Shown here piece by piece: positions 1-8,008 of a stretch of DNA of 64,000 bases (its first letter is position 1; each line of letters opens with the position of its first letter). Under the pieces are notes generated by a model. The model was not told the DNA's origin, ran no database searches, and saw nothing but the letters and a program-made list of their open reading frames with translations. Origin of the DNA: Planctomycetota bacterium (GTDB lineage Bacteria > Planctomycetota > UBA1135 > UBA2386). Location of the stretch: positions 1-64,000 of the forward strand of contig JALORC010000011.1 in the NCBI GenBank assembly GCA_025459175.1, written 5' to 3'. A program made the position numbers and the translations under genes.

Positions 1-1
1 C

Positions 2-622
2 CCGAGCAACGGCCACGCGGTCTGCAGCTGGCTCACGGTGCCGGAATACGGCGTCGCCAACACCGGCAACCTGAACACGTTCCAGGTCGATCTGTGGCCG
101 ACCGGGACCTTCGAGCTGCGCTGGCAGGTCGGCACCACGACCCCGACCCGCGCCATCATGACCGGCGTCAGTCGGGGCCAGGGCGCACGGGACGGCGGCA
201 GCGTCGATCTGTCGACGGCGGCGCCGTTCTCCACCGGCCCGGACCGGGACGCCCTGCGGCTGTCGCTGTCGGCCCGCCCGCGCCTCGGCACCACGGTGCA
301 GCTCGTCACCACCAACGTGGTCGGCCAGGGCGTCGGCATCAACTTCCTCGGCACCGCGCAACTGCCGGCGCCGGGCTTCGACCTGGCGCCGCTCGGCGCC
401 GCCGGCTGCGCGGCGCTGGTCGACGTCGGCCAGGCGGTCGGCAACCTGATCAGCAACCTGGGCCTGCCGGGCACCTCGCTGTCGATCACGTTGCCGATCC
501 CGACCAACCCGGGCCTGGTCGGCCTGCAGCTCTACAGCCAGTCGATCTGGCTCGATGCGACCGCGAACGCGTTCGGCGCGATCACCAGCAACGGCATCTC
601 GATGCGGCTCGACCTGAACTGA
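2..622 (+). CDS. secreted repeat protein, C-terminal part (5' end outside window)
   Basis: The open frame runs in from the window edge, so only about 206 C-terminal residues are seen. The sequence shows beta-rich, Gly/Thr/Asn-rich segments (for example FQVDLWPTGTFELRWQV) that resemble FQYQLDLATGDIRIVYDA in the secreted protein at 28086-29822, so the two are probably paralogues. The last 90 residues form the module also found at the ends of three other secreted proteins in the window: APG, then LG..GC, then IPTNPGLVGLQLYSQ. No catalytic motif is visible. Its TGA stop begins a hairpin (621-650). I infer an exported surface or extracellular protein of unknown function; the N-terminus and any signal peptide lie outside the window. 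Confidence 0.7.
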   Translation, partial: PSNGHAVCSWLTVPEYGVANTGNLNTFQVDLWPTGTFELRWQVGTTTPTRAIMTGVSRGQGARDGGSVDLSTAAPFSTGPDRDALRLSLSARPRLGTTVQLVTTNVVGQGVGINFLGTAQLPAPGFDLAPLGAAGCAALVDVGQAVGNLISNLGLPGTSLSITLPIPTNPGLVGLQLYSQSIWLDATANAFGAITSNGISMRLDLN

Positions 623-650
623 GCCGGCTCGCCCGGAGGCGACCCGGCTC
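621..650 (+). terminator. stop-anchored two-part hairpin
   Basis: Starts inside the TGA stop of the preceding gene. Outer stem GAGCCGG (621-627) pairs with CCGGCTC (644-650), inner stem TCGCC (629-633) with GGCGA (638-642), loop CGGA, and one C-C mismatch between the stems. No T-tract follows. The same inner stem follows the stops of the genes at 11280 and 36597, with a different but still pairing outer stem. Confidence 0.55.
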
Positions 651-750
651 AGGGATTGCCGCGACGCCGCAACGCGGGAACCACCAACCGCGAGGTCGAC
701 GCCAACAGCCCCGCTGCGTCGTCGACTTGGGGCCGCGTGGCAGCTGCGTA

Positions 751-1071
751 CTACACCAGCTTCGGGTGCGGACAGCTGCACGGCGTGGCGCGGCAGCGTG
801 GGCAACCCGCCCCGTACTTGCGCCGCCCGACCGCCTCGAGGTCGAGGCCGTGCAGCGACGCCAGCGTCGCCAGCCACGCGTAGACGTCGCCGAACTCTTC
901 CTCGAGGTTCTGCCGTTCCTGGCGCCGGATCGCGCGCACCAGCTCGCCGCACTCCTCGACGAACCACAGCAGCGTGCGTGGGATGCCGCGCTCGCGATCG
1001 CGCTCGAAGTAGATCTGCTCGATCAGCCGCTGGAACGAGCCCTCGGGGGCAGGCTGCGCGGGCCCGCTCAC
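751..1071 (-). CDS. MazG-like nucleotide pyrophosphohydrolase
   Basis: A 106-residue protein of the all-alpha NTP pyrophosphatase (MazG-like) superfamily, which hydrolyses nucleoside triphosphates to monophosphate and pyrophosphate. The family signature is visible as WFVEECGELVRAI followed by LEEEFGDVYAWL, the EExxE and ExxD pair that binds magnesium. The C-terminus carries Cys residues (CPRCRATPCSCPH) that could bind zinc, an uncommon addition. It begins with GTG overlapping the TGA of the upstream phosphatase gene (GTGA), so the two are probably translated together. The substrate cannot be told from sequence. Confidence 0.75.
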   Translation of the reverse strand: MSGPAQPAPEGSFQRLIEQIYFERDRERGIPRTLLWFVEECGELVRAIRRQERQNLEEEFGDVYAWLATLASLHGLDLEAVGRRKYGAGCPRCRATPCSCPHPKLV

Positions 1072-2195
1072 TCCTGCCCCGCCTTCTTGACCGTGATCAG
1101 CAGCACGTCCTCGCGCAGCCCGTCGTCGCCGGCGTCCTGCTCGATGCCGCCGAGCACGACGTTCATGAACATGCTGGTATGGCGCGGCGAGTGCTGCCGC
1201 AGCAGGTCGAGCAGGCCTTCGCTGCGCAGCAGCGCGTCGTTGCCGAGCACCAGCCGGGTGCCGGGGCTCATCGCGATCTCCTGCGGCCGCAGCGACTTCT
1301 CGAACACCGGCCCGTCGTCGAGCCCGATCGCGATGCCCTCGGCGTTGAGCTCGAGCACCTGACCGCGCTGGCAGATCAGCAGCGGCGTGCGCGCGCCGGC
1401 CTGGTACAGCTTGGCGCCCTCGGCGGACACCTGCAGCAGCGTCGCCTTCGCACAGCAGCCGGGCGGCAGCTGCGTCTTGCAGACCTTGTTGGTGTGCGCG
1501 AGCGCCTTGCGCGGCGCGGCGCCGGCCTGCAGCGCGCGGTGCAGTTCGTCGCGCGCCAGCTTGCAGGCGACGACGGCGAGCGCGCCGTGGCCCTCCGCGG
1601 TGACCACGTAGAGCACCGCCTGCGCGTTCTCGCCGGTGGTGACGACCAGGTCGTACCAGTCGAGCCCACCGCGCGAACCGGCGGCGAGCGAACCATCGAT
1701 CTCGTAGCCGGCGACGTCGGCGAGCTGCTGCGGCAGCGACTTGTCGCGCAGCTGCTTGACCAACGGATCCATCGACACGTGCATGCCGCCGCCGCCGCCG
1801 TCCTGATGATCCTTCAGCAGCGCCTGCAGGTCGTTGGCGAGGTACTGCACGCTGCGCCCCAGCGCCGCCACCTCGTCGTCGCCGGCGACCCGCACCTTCA
1901 CCTCCGAGCCGCCGCGGCCGAGCTTGCTGACCGCGAGGCCGACGTCGGTGATCCGGGTGGCGAGCTTGCCGCCGAGGATCCAGCCGGCGGCGGCGGCGAT
2001 CGCCGCGGAGGCGAACGACAGCCCGATGCCGATGCCCCAGCCGCGCGCGATGACGTCAGGGTCCGTGATCGACTTGCCGAGATTCGGCACCAGCGCCACG
2101 GTCAGGAACACCCCGCCGACGAAGCCCGCGAGCGCGGTGCCGAGGGCGAGGTTGCGGGCCAGTTTGCCGGACGACTTGCTGCCTTTGCGCGCCAT
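1068..2195 (-). CDS. membrane HAMP/SpoIIE-type (PP2C) phosphatase
   Basis: 375 residues. Two hydrophobic segments near residues 15-37 and 50-75 are followed by a HAMP-like linker (about 75-130) and a PP2C/SpoIIE phosphatase domain (about 170-370). The domain keeps GGLDWYDLV and GHGALAVVA, the positions where the family normally has GGDxYD and GHG. Members dephosphorylate Ser/Thr sites, often anti-anti-sigma factors, so a role in stress or partner-switch signalling is plausible. I chose ATG at 2195, because upstream in-frame sequence looks like low-complexity shadow. It overlaps the MazG-like gene by 4 bases. Lacks an obvious extracellular sensor, as the segment between the membrane helices is short. 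Confidence 0.75.
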   Translation of the reverse strand: MARKGSKSSGKLARNLALGTALAGFVGGVFLTVALVPNLGKSITDPDVIARGWGIGIGLSFASAAIAAAAGWILGGKLATRITDVGLAVSKLGRGGSEVKVRVAGDDEVAALGRSVQYLANDLQALLKDHQDGGGGGMHVSMDPLVKQLRDKSLPQQLADVAGYEIDGSLAAGSRGGLDWYDLVVTTGENAQAVLYVVTAEGHGALAVVACKLARDELHRALQAGAAPRKALAHTNKVCKTQLPPGCCAKATLLQVSAEGAKLYQAGARTPLLICQRGQVLELNAEGIAIGLDDGPVFEKSLRPQEIAMSPGTRLVLGNDALLRSEGLLDLLRQHSPRHTSMFMNVVLGGIEQDAGDDGLREDVLLITVKKAGQE

Positions 2196-2314
2196 GGGGA
2201 GAGGGGTTCGGCAGGGCTCGCCGAGGCGCCGCATCATGGCGAACGACGGCGGCGGCGTCACGCCGACAATCGATCCCGGGTGCCGTGGAGCGGTCGCGCC
2301 ACGGCCGGATGCGG

Positions 2315-3532
2315 TCAGCGCCGCGGCCGCGCCGCCAGCAGCGGCCCGAGCCAGCGCTCGATGGCCGCGGCCGCCAGTTCGCTCGCGTGTGCGTTGGGGT
2401 GCGCGTCGGCGGCGTTGACGACCAGGGTCGCGGGCCGTTCGTCGCGCAGCAGCGGCAGCAGGTCGAGGTGCGGCACCCCCTGCCGCTGCCAGAACTCCGC
2501 CAGCGCCGTGTGCGCCGCGGCCTGCGGATAGTCGGCCCCCAGCCGCTGCAGGAACGGCCACGTCACCACGGTGAGGCGCCCGCCGTGGCGTTCGACGACC
2601 TGCTGCAACGCCTGCAGGCGCTGCTGCTGCTGCTGCCACGGCTCGCCGCGGTAGGCCTCGCCGAGGAACGAGAAGTAGTCGCCGATGCCCGGCAGGGTCT
2701 GGATCGCGACCCGGTAGTAGATCGTGTCGAGCAGCCAGCTGCTGTCGAACAGCGCCGGCCGCTGTGCCGCGGTGCTCGCCGCCGCCGCCAGCGTCGCGGT
2801 CCAGTGCGGCAACAGGTCCTGCACGTCGTTGAGGCAGTAGACCAGCACCACCTCGTCGAACTGGTAGCCGTTGCTGCCCAGCAGCTCGAGCAGCTTGGTC
2901 TCCGACACGGTGTCGGCGCCGTTGTGCGCCAGCACGTGCACCTCCCACTCGGGCTGCCGCGCACGCAGCCGGCCGGCGAAGCGATCCTGCACGCGTTCGA
3001 TGCCGTGCCCGGCGGTGAAGCTGTCGCCGACGAAGCTGATCCGGCGCTTGCCGGCCGCGATCGCCGGTGCGTACTCGACGTCGTCGCGGAAGGTCGCGGT
3101 GTTGAAGCGGTAGTGGCGCTGCAGCCAGCGCTGCGCGACCTTCGTGTAGCCGATCGAATCGGTGGTGTCGCGGCCGAAGCGGAACCACAGTTCACCGCCG
3201 AGCAGCAGCAGCGCGAACGTCAGCGCCATCAGCAGCGCGTTGCCGAACAGCAGGCGCCGCCAGCTGGCCGGCCGGCCGCGGCGGCGGTGGTGGCGGAAGA
3301 AGCGCGCCAGCACCACCAGCAGCTGCAGCGGCAGCACCAGCACCACGGCGAGGAAGCCGTTCTCGCTCGGTTGCGTCCACAGCGCGGCACCGAGCCCGAG
3401 CAGCGCCAGCAACGCCAGCGCGGCGCGCAGCGGCTGCGGCCGCGGCTGGTCGCGGCGCATGCGCACGCGCGACCACACCTCGCAGCCGAGCAGCGCCATG
3501 GCGAGGGCGCCGAGCACGACGGCAGTGGCCAT
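2315..3532 (-). CDS. membrane-anchored SGNH/GDSL-family hydrolase
   Basis: 405 residues. The N-terminal 115 residues contain about four hydrophobic segments separated by Arg-rich loops. The rest is an SGNH hydrolase fold: block I is FVGDSFTAGHG (nucleophile Ser about 171), a GADTVS segment and LNDVQD stand near the Gly/Asn blocks, and DAHPNAHAS near the C-terminus supplies the Asp-x-x-His pair (DAHP). Such proteins are esterases or acyltransferases acting on lipids or glycans at the membrane. The start lies 6 bases after the pgpA stop, so it is the last gene of rimO-pgsA-pgpA, which fits a lipid- or envelope-related role. The exact substrate is unknown. Confidence 0.75.
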   Translation of the reverse strand: MATAVVLGALAMALLGCEVWSRVRMRRDQPRPQPLRAALALLALLGLGAALWTQPSENGFLAVVLVLPLQLLVVLARFFRHHRRRGRPASWRRLLFGNALLMALTFALLLLGGELWFRFGRDTTDSIGYTKVAQRWLQRHYRFNTATFRDDVEYAPAIAAGKRRISFVGDSFTAGHGIERVQDRFAGRLRARQPEWEVHVLAHNGADTVSETKLLELLGSNGYQFDEVVLVYCLNDVQDLLPHWTATLAAAASTAAQRPALFDSSWLLDTIYYRVAIQTLPGIGDYFSFLGEAYRGEPWQQQQQRLQALQQVVERHGGRLTVVTWPFLQRLGADYPQAAAHTALAEFWQRQGVPHLDLLPLLRDERPATLVVNAADAHPNAHASELAAAAIERWLGPLLAARPRR

Positions 3533-3538
3533 CGGCGT

Positions 3539-4030
3539 CTAGCCGCCGACCAGCGGCAGCGCGAGCCACAGCGCGACGCCGGCATAGAGGCCCGCCATCT
3601 GGTCGTCGCACATGATGCCCCACGCACCGGGCAGGTCCTCGAGCTTGCGCGCCGGCTGGATCTTCAGCACGTCGAAGGCGCGGAACGCGAAGAACGCCCC
3701 GGTGTGGCCCAGCGCGTCCGGCAGCTTGCCGGCCAGCAGCGCGTAGACGATCACGGTGACCAGGTAGCCCACCACCTCGTCGAGCACGAAGTGGCCCGGA
3801 TCCTCCTTCGGGAACGTGCGCGCGGTGAAGTCGGTCTGCAGGCAGCCGAACACGAACAGCGCGCCGGCGGCGATCGACCAGGCCAGGATCGTGTGCTGCG
3901 GCAGCGCCCACTGCAGGCTGATGCCGAGCACCACGCCGCCGAGCGTGCCCACGGTGCCGGGCGCCCACGGCGAACAACCGAGGCCGAAACTGGTGATCAG
4001 CAGCCAACGGCAGCGATCGACGACGTTCAT
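3539..4030 (-). CDS. pgpA: phosphatidylglycerophosphatase A
   Basis: 163 residues, the usual PgpA length. It dephosphorylates phosphatidylglycerol phosphate to phosphatidylglycerol in the inner membrane. Family motifs are present: FGLGCSPWAPGTVGTL near the N-terminus, HFVLDEVVGY, and FRAFDVLKIQPARKLED followed by GIMCDDQMAG, where the acidic residues form the metal site. Several hydrophobic segments fit a membrane protein. The ATG at 4030 overlaps the TGA of pgsA by 4 bases, so the enzyme that makes the phosphate and the one that removes it are translationally coupled. Confidence 0.9.
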   Translation of the reverse strand: MNVVDRCRWLLITSFGLGCSPWAPGTVGTLGGVVLGISLQWALPQHTILAWSIAAGALFVFGCLQTDFTARTFPKEDPGHFVLDEVVGYLVTVIVYALLAGKLPDALGHTGAFFAFRAFDVLKIQPARKLEDLPGAWGIMCDDQMAGLYAGVALWLALPLVGG

Positions 4031-4641
4031 CGGGCTCCTCCGAACAGGATCGTGCGGGCCTTCCACACGTAGTTGACGCCGGACACGACGGTGAGCAGCA
4101 GCGAGACCCAGAAGCCCCATTGCGCTGCCCAGAGCCAGAAATCGGTGCCCGCGACCATCGTCAGCAGCGCGCCGACGGTCCAGCACTGCGACACCATCTT
4201 CCACTTGCCCAGTTGGTCGGCCGGGAACGGCTTGCCGCTCGCCTCGACGACGCCGCGGATCGCGGTGACCAGGAACTCGCGCGCGATCACGATGACGACG
4301 TACCAGGTGGTCAGCACCGTGGTCGCGGCCGGGAACTGCAGCAGCGTGACCAGCGAGCCGGCGATCAGCACCTTGTCGGCGAACGGGTCGGCGACGCGGC
4401 CGAACGCGGTCACCAGGTTCCACTTGCGGGCGAGGTAGCCGTCGAGGAAGTCGGTGAACGCGGCGATCAGGAAGAACACGAACGCGGTCCAGACCAGCGT
4501 TGGCTGGGCGCGCGTCACGTGGGTGATCATCGAGTACGGGGAATCGAAGACTGGCGCCCGTTCCACCGCGAACTCGAGACACACGAACACCCCGGCGGTC
4601 AGCACCAGCCGCGCCAGCGTGATCGTGTTCGGCAGATTCAC
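4027..4641 (-). CDS. pgsA: CDP-diacylglycerol-glycerol-3-phosphate 3-phosphatidyltransferase
   Basis: 204 residues. Transfers phosphatidyl from CDP-diacylglycerol to glycerol-3-phosphate, the committed step to phosphatidylglycerol. The full CDP-alcohol phosphatidyltransferase motif DG-x2-AR-x8-G-x3-D-x3-D is visible (DGYLAR, then G, then DPFAD). N-terminal MNLPNTITLARL is typical of PgsA, and four or more hydrophobic segments are present. The start overlaps the rimO stop by 4 bases and the stop overlaps the pgpA start. An insertion between the first two helices (about residues 28-48) makes it slightly longer than the common form. Confidence 0.92.
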   Translation of the reverse strand: MNLPNTITLARLVLTAGVFVCLEFAVERAPVFDSPYSMITHVTRAQPTLVWTAFVFFLIAAFTDFLDGYLARKWNLVTAFGRVADPFADKVLIAGSLVTLLQFPAATTVLTTWYVVIVIAREFLVTAIRGVVEASGKPFPADQLGKWKMVSQCWTVGALLTMVAGTDFWLWAAQWGFWVSLLLTVVSGVNYVWKARTILFGGAR

Positions 4642-6002
4642 GACTTCTTCGCCGGCTTCTTCACCAGCTCGGCGCTCAGTTCGTAGTCGAGGGCCGCGGT
4701 GATCTTCACGTCCACCAGCTCACCCGGCTCGGCGGCACCCTTCGGCAGCAACACGCGACCGTCGACCTCGGGCGCATCGGCCCAGGTGCGCGCGACCACG
4801 CGCTTCGCATCGGCGTCGTAGCCGTCGACGATCACCGGCAGCGTCTTGCCGACCAGCGTGTCGTGGAAGCCGCGCATGACCTTCTGCTGCAGCGCCATCA
4901 GCTCGGCGACCCGCTGCTGCGCGATCTCGGGCGCGATCTGGTTCGGCATGTCGAACGCCGGCGTGTCCTCCTCCTGCGAGTACGGGAACACACCGAGCCG
5001 CTCGAAGCGGTAGCTCTGCACCAGCTCCTTCGCCGCCTCGTGGTCGGCCGCGGTCTCGCCGGGGAAGCCGGCGATCAGCGTGCTGCGCACGGCGATGCCG
5101 GGCACCTCGGCGCGCAGGCGATCGAGGATGCCGCGCACCTGCTCGCCGCTGACGCCGCGCTTCATCGCCTTCAGCATCGGCGAGCTGATGTGCTGGATCG
5201 GGATGTCGAGGTACTTGACCGCCTTCGGATGCTCGCGCAGGAACGTGGTCAGCTCCGGCAGCACGGTGTGTGGATACGCGTACATCAGCCGGATCCAGCG
5301 GATGCCCTCGACCTCGGCCAGCTGCTCGAGCAGCACGTGGATCTGGCGCTTGCGCGTGGTGTCGAGGCCGTAGGCGGTGCTGTCCTCGGCGACGACGACG
5401 AGTTCCTGCACGCCGGCGGCGGCGAGGTTCTTCGCCTCCTCGACCAGCACGTCGATCGGTTTGCTGCGGTTCTTGCCGCGCATCTTCGGGATCGCGCAGA
5501 ACGTGCAGGTGTGGTCGCAGCCCTCGCTGATGCGCAGGTAGGCGAAGCTCTTCGGCGTCAGCAGGAAGCGCTTGGTGTCGCTGCGCGGGCCCTTCGGCTT
5601 GCCGCCGTCGACGGTGGCGGCCCAGCGCCGCGTGCTGCCGTTGACGATCTTGCGCACCACCGCCGGCACGCCGGAGTAGTCGGACAGGCCGAACACGCCG
5701 TCGAGCTCCTTCAGCGACTTCTTCAGCTCGTCGCCGTAGCGCTGCGCCAGGCAACCGACGGCGATGACGCCCTTCAGGTTGCCTTCCTTCTTCAACCGGG
5801 CGACCGACAGGATGGTGTCGATCGACTCCTGCTTGGCCGACTCGATGAAGCCGCAGGTGTTGACGACGACGACGTCGGCGTCGGTCGGTTCCTTCACCAC
5901 CTGCAGGCCTTCTTCGACCACGTGGCCGAGCAGGACCTCGGAGTCGACGAGGTTGCGCGCGCAACCGAGGCTGATCAGGGAGACTCGAATCGCTTCGTTC
6001 AC
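4638..6002 (-). CDS. rimO: ribosomal protein S12 methylthiotransferase RimO
   Basis: 454 residues. A radical SAM enzyme with two 4Fe-4S clusters that adds a methylthio group to the conserved Asp of ribosomal protein S12. The N-terminal UPF0004 domain has its three cluster cysteines (C14 in SLGCARN, C50 in NTCGFIE, C84 in VGCLAQR). The radical SAM motif CDHTCTFC holds C162, C166 and C169, and a TRAM domain forms the C-terminus. The GxIESAKQES pattern separates RimO from MiaB. The start is GTG at 6002. It heads the rimO-pgsA-pgpA-hydrolase operon and lies just beyond the hairpin that ends the ribosomal operon. Confidence 0.92.
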   Translation of the reverse strand: MNEAIRVSLISLGCARNLVDSEVLLGHVVEEGLQVVKEPTDADVVVVNTCGFIESAKQESIDTILSVARLKKEGNLKGVIAVGCLAQRYGDELKKSLKELDGVFGLSDYSGVPAVVRKIVNGSTRRWAATVDGGKPKGPRSDTKRFLLTPKSFAYLRISEGCDHTCTFCAIPKMRGKNRSKPIDVLVEEAKNLAAAGVQELVVVAEDSTAYGLDTTRKRQIHVLLEQLAEVEGIRWIRLMYAYPHTVLPELTTFLREHPKAVKYLDIPIQHISSPMLKAMKRGVSGEQVRGILDRLRAEVPGIAVRSTLIAGFPGETAADHEAAKELVQSYRFERLGVFPYSQEEDTPAFDMPNQIAPEIAQQRVAELMALQQKVMRGFHDTLVGKTLPVIVDGYDADAKRVVARTWADAPEVDGRVLLPKGAAEPGELVDVKITAALDYELSAELVKKPAKKS

Positions 6003-6030
6003 GGGCGGTGCCTCGGGCGCAGCAGGGACG

Positions 6031-6058
6031 GCGAGGCGGGGCCTGGGCCCCGCCTCGC
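6031..6058 (-). terminator. strong perfect hairpin after rplI
   Basis: A 13-bp perfect inverted repeat (6031-6043 against 6046-6058, GC-only apart from one A-T pair) closes on a tiny loop. It sits between the rplI stop (6066) and the rimO start (6002), where a terminator for the rpsF-rpsR-rplI operon is expected. There is no T-run downstream, so if it terminates it is of the hairpin-only type or rho-assisted. Confidence 0.65.
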
Positions 6059-6065
6059 GTCGGGA

Positions 6066-6518
6066 TCAGGCCGGCTTCTGCTGGACGACCCAGACCTTGA
6101 CCGTCGCCTCGACCGTCGCGTGCAGGTGCACGACGACGTCGTAGACACCGATCTCCTTCAGCGGCTGCTCCATGCGGACCGCGCGGTCGTCGACCGCGAT
6201 GCCCTTGTCGCGCAGCGCCGCGGCGATCTGGCCGTGGGTGACCGAACCGAACAGGTGGCCCTCGGCGTTGGCGCGCCCTTCGATCGTCACCGATGCCTCG
6301 GCCAGCTTCTGCGCCAGCTCGCGCATGCCGGCGACCCGGGCCTGCTCCTCGGCGAGGGCGGCGGCGCGGGCCTTCTCGATCTCGGCGACGTTGCTCTTGG
6401 TCACCATCACGGCCATGCCGCGCGGCAACAGGTAGTTGCGGGCGTAGCCCGACTTGACCTTGACCACGTCGCCGAGGCGACCGAGGTGCTCGATGTTCTG
6501 CTTGAGCATGAGTTCCAT
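6066..6518 (-). CDS. rplI: 50S ribosomal protein L9
   Basis: 150 residues. L9 binds 23S rRNA domain V at the base of the L1 stalk. The N-terminal domain aligns without gaps to the standard form (LKQNIEHLGRLGDVVKVK, then GYARNYLLPRG), and the C-terminal domain follows the central helix. An in-frame GTG at 6524 would add two residues, but the ribosome binding site GGGAGGA (6526-6532) stands 7 bases before the ATG at 6518 and only one base from the GTG. The ATG also gives the canonical N-terminus. The gene starts 2 bases after the rpsR stop. Confidence 0.95.
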   Translation of the reverse strand: MELMLKQNIEHLGRLGDVVKVKSGYARNYLLPRGMAVMVTKSNVAEIEKARAAALAEEQARVAGMRELAQKLAEASVTIEGRANAEGHLFGSVTHGQIAAALRDKGIAVDDRAVRMEQPLKEIGVYDVVVHLHATVEATVKVWVVQQKPA

Positions 6519-6520
6519 GA

Positions 6521-6832
6521 TCACATCCTCCCGACGAACGGCATGAGACCGATCAGACGTGCGCGCTTGATCGCCTCGGCGAGCATGCGCTGGTTCTGAC
6601 CCGAAAAGTTGGTGCGCTTGCGCGACTGGATGCGGCCGTTGGCCGACACGAACTTGGACAGGTACGGCACGTTCTTGTAGTCCAGCGGCTCCTCCGGGAG
6701 GACCTCGCGACGCTTCTGGCCGAAGCGCCCGAACTTGCTGCGCCGGCCGCCATCGCGTCCGCCACCGCCGCCGCCGCCGTAGCCACCACCACCACCACCA
6801 CCGCCGTTACCACCACTCGAATAGCTGCTCAT
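6521..6832 (-). CDS. rpsR: 30S ribosomal protein S18 with Gly-rich N-terminal extension
   Basis: 103 residues, where S18 is usually about 75. The C-terminal 70 residues are standard S18 (DYKNVPYLSKFVSANGRI, RKRTNFSGQNQRMLAEAIKRAR). The first 30 residues are an extension made almost entirely of Gly with Ser, Tyr and Arg, encoded by runs of GGT and GGC triplets. S18 forms a dimer with S6 on the platform of the small subunit, and its gene lies between rpsF and rplI as in most bacteria. The extension could contact RNA, but that is speculation. Simple triplet repeats like these can vary in length between strains. Confidence 0.93.
   Translation of the reverse strand: MSSYSSGGNGGGGGGGGYGGGGGGGRDGGRRSKFGRFGQKRREVLPEEPLDYKNVPYLSKFVSANGRIQSRKRTNFSGQNQRMLAEAIKRARLIGLMPFVGRM
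6526..6532 (-). promoter_or_regulatory. Shine-Dalgarno that fixes the rplI start
   Basis: GGGAGGA lies 7 bases before the ATG at 6518 and inside the end of rpsR. It rules out the nearer GTG at 6524. It is one of the few clear Shine-Dalgarno sequences in the window. Confidence 0.75.
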
Positions 6833-6835
6833 GGG

Positions 6836-7279
6836 TCAGACCTCCGTCGCCGCTTCGGAAGAAGATGCTTCGACCACCGGCTCCGCGGCCGGCGGGGCCG
6901 GCGGCTCGGGCGGTGCATCGTCGGCCGGGATCGCGTTGACGTCGAAGTCGGCTTCCGGCTCGTAAGCGCCCTGCGGCACCTCGGCGCAGTCGACCAGCAA
7001 CCAGCGCAACAGCGCCTCGTGGAACTGGAGGTCGCGGCGGATCGCGGCGACGGCCTGCGTGTCGACCGCGCAGTAGATCAGCAGGTAGGTGCCGCGGTGC
7101 TGCCCGTTGATCGGGTAGGCGAGGCGGCGCTCGTCCCAACGGCGGCTGCTCAGGATCTTGGCGCCGTGCTTGGTGAACAGGGCGGTGATGGCATCCTTCA
7201 GCGGCTGCCAGCCCTTGCGCACTTCTCGGTTGTCGAGAAGGCACATGCATTCATAGGTTCGGGTGCGTTGCAACTTCAT
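6836..7279 (-). CDS. rpsF: 30S ribosomal protein S6 with acidic C-terminal tail
   Basis: 147 residues, where S6 is normally 95-135. The ferredoxin-like S6 fold covers about residues 1-100 (RTYECMCLLDNREV, DERRLAYPINGQHRGTYLL). The last 45 residues form a Pro/Ala/Glu-rich acidic tail. It heads rpsF-rpsR-rplI, with 3 bases to rpsR. The ATG at 7279 is preceded by GGAGA almost touching it, so initiation may not use normal Shine-Dalgarno spacing. S6 and S18 are direct partners, and both carry unusual low-complexity tails here. Confidence 0.93.
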   Translation of the reverse strand: MKLQRTRTYECMCLLDNREVRKGWQPLKDAITALFTKHGAKILSSRRWDERRLAYPINGQHRGTYLLIYCAVDTQAVAAIRRDLQFHEALLRWLLVDCAEVPQGAYEPEADFDVNAIPADDAPPEPPAPPAAEPVVEASSSEAATEV

Positions 7280-7321
7280 TCTCCGGGGCGATTGCCCGAT
7301 CCCGGCCGTCCGACCCGGCCG

Positions 7322-7987
7322 TCAGTGGCCGGGGCGTTGGTCAGGTTCGGAACTGTTGTGGGTTCCCATCAGGGACTGCAGATCCGCACCGTCGAGCCAT
7401 TCCTGCAAGCAGTCGACAGCGCGGACCAGGACACGACCGAGAACCTCACGTTCCTCCGGGAGGAATGGCGCCAGGACGAAGTCCGGCCAGTGAGCCGGAC
7501 GGATCCCTCCGGCCCCGCGACCTGCGTCGGCTGCGGGACCGATACCGAGACGGAGACGGGGATAGCCATCCGTACCCAGCGTCTGCTGGATGGACTTGAG
7601 GCCGTTGTGGCCCCCGGCACTCCCCGACGGCCGGATGCGCATCCGGCCCAGCGGTAGGTTCAGGTCATCGACGATTACAAAGAGCGAATCCGGCTGCCGT
7701 CCCGCGGCCCGCAGCAGCGGGCCGGCGACGTCTCCGGACAGATTCACGTAGGTCTGCGGCTTCGCCAGCAGGAACGAACGTCCCTTCCGACGACCCTCGC
7801 AGACTTGCGCCTTCACCTTGCCCGAGAACAGCCGCGCACCATCGTCCGCGTGCCGCTCGAGCCGAGTGAAAGCCAACCCGAGCCGCTGGGCCAACAGGTC
7901 GAGCACCATGAACCCGACGTTGTGTCGGGTCGCGTCGTATTCGGGCCCGGGGTTGCCGATGCCGAGAACGATGCGGTGCCAGCCCAT
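7322..7987 (-). CDS. pth: peptidyl-tRNA hydrolase
   Basis: 221 residues. Cleaves the ester bond of peptidyl-tRNA released from stalled ribosomes. The family motifs are visible: GIGNPGPEYDATRHNVGF, with the Asn at position 12 and the catalytic His at 22, then KPQTYVNLSG, VDDLNLPLG and GSAGGHNGLKS. The C-terminal 25 residues (after WLDGADLQ) are a hydrophilic tail beyond the usual end. It is last in glmU-prs-rplY-pth, a common bacterial order, but a -10-like box at 8009-8014 may give it its own promoter. Confidence 0.93.
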   Translation of the reverse strand: MGWHRIVLGIGNPGPEYDATRHNVGFMVLDLLAQRLGLAFTRLERHADDGARLFSGKVKAQVCEGRRKGRSFLLAKPQTYVNLSGDVAGPLLRAAGRQPDSLFVIVDDLNLPLGRMRIRPSGSAGGHNGLKSIQQTLGTDGYPRLRLGIGPAADAGRGAGGIRPAHWPDFVLAPFLPEEREVLGRVLVRAVDCLQEWLDGADLQSLMGTHNSSEPDQRPGH

Positions 7988-8008
7988 GGCTGCGGATCAG
8001 GGGGAAGC

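Noticed and set aside
798..2531. 577-residue plus-strand open frame
   Set aside because: It is antisense to the SpoIIE-type phosphatase gene and mostly Arg/Ala/Gln. No motif, no start context.
4863..6599. 578-residue plus-strand open frame
   Set aside because: Opposite rimO and rplI; shadow with His/Arg/Leu bias.
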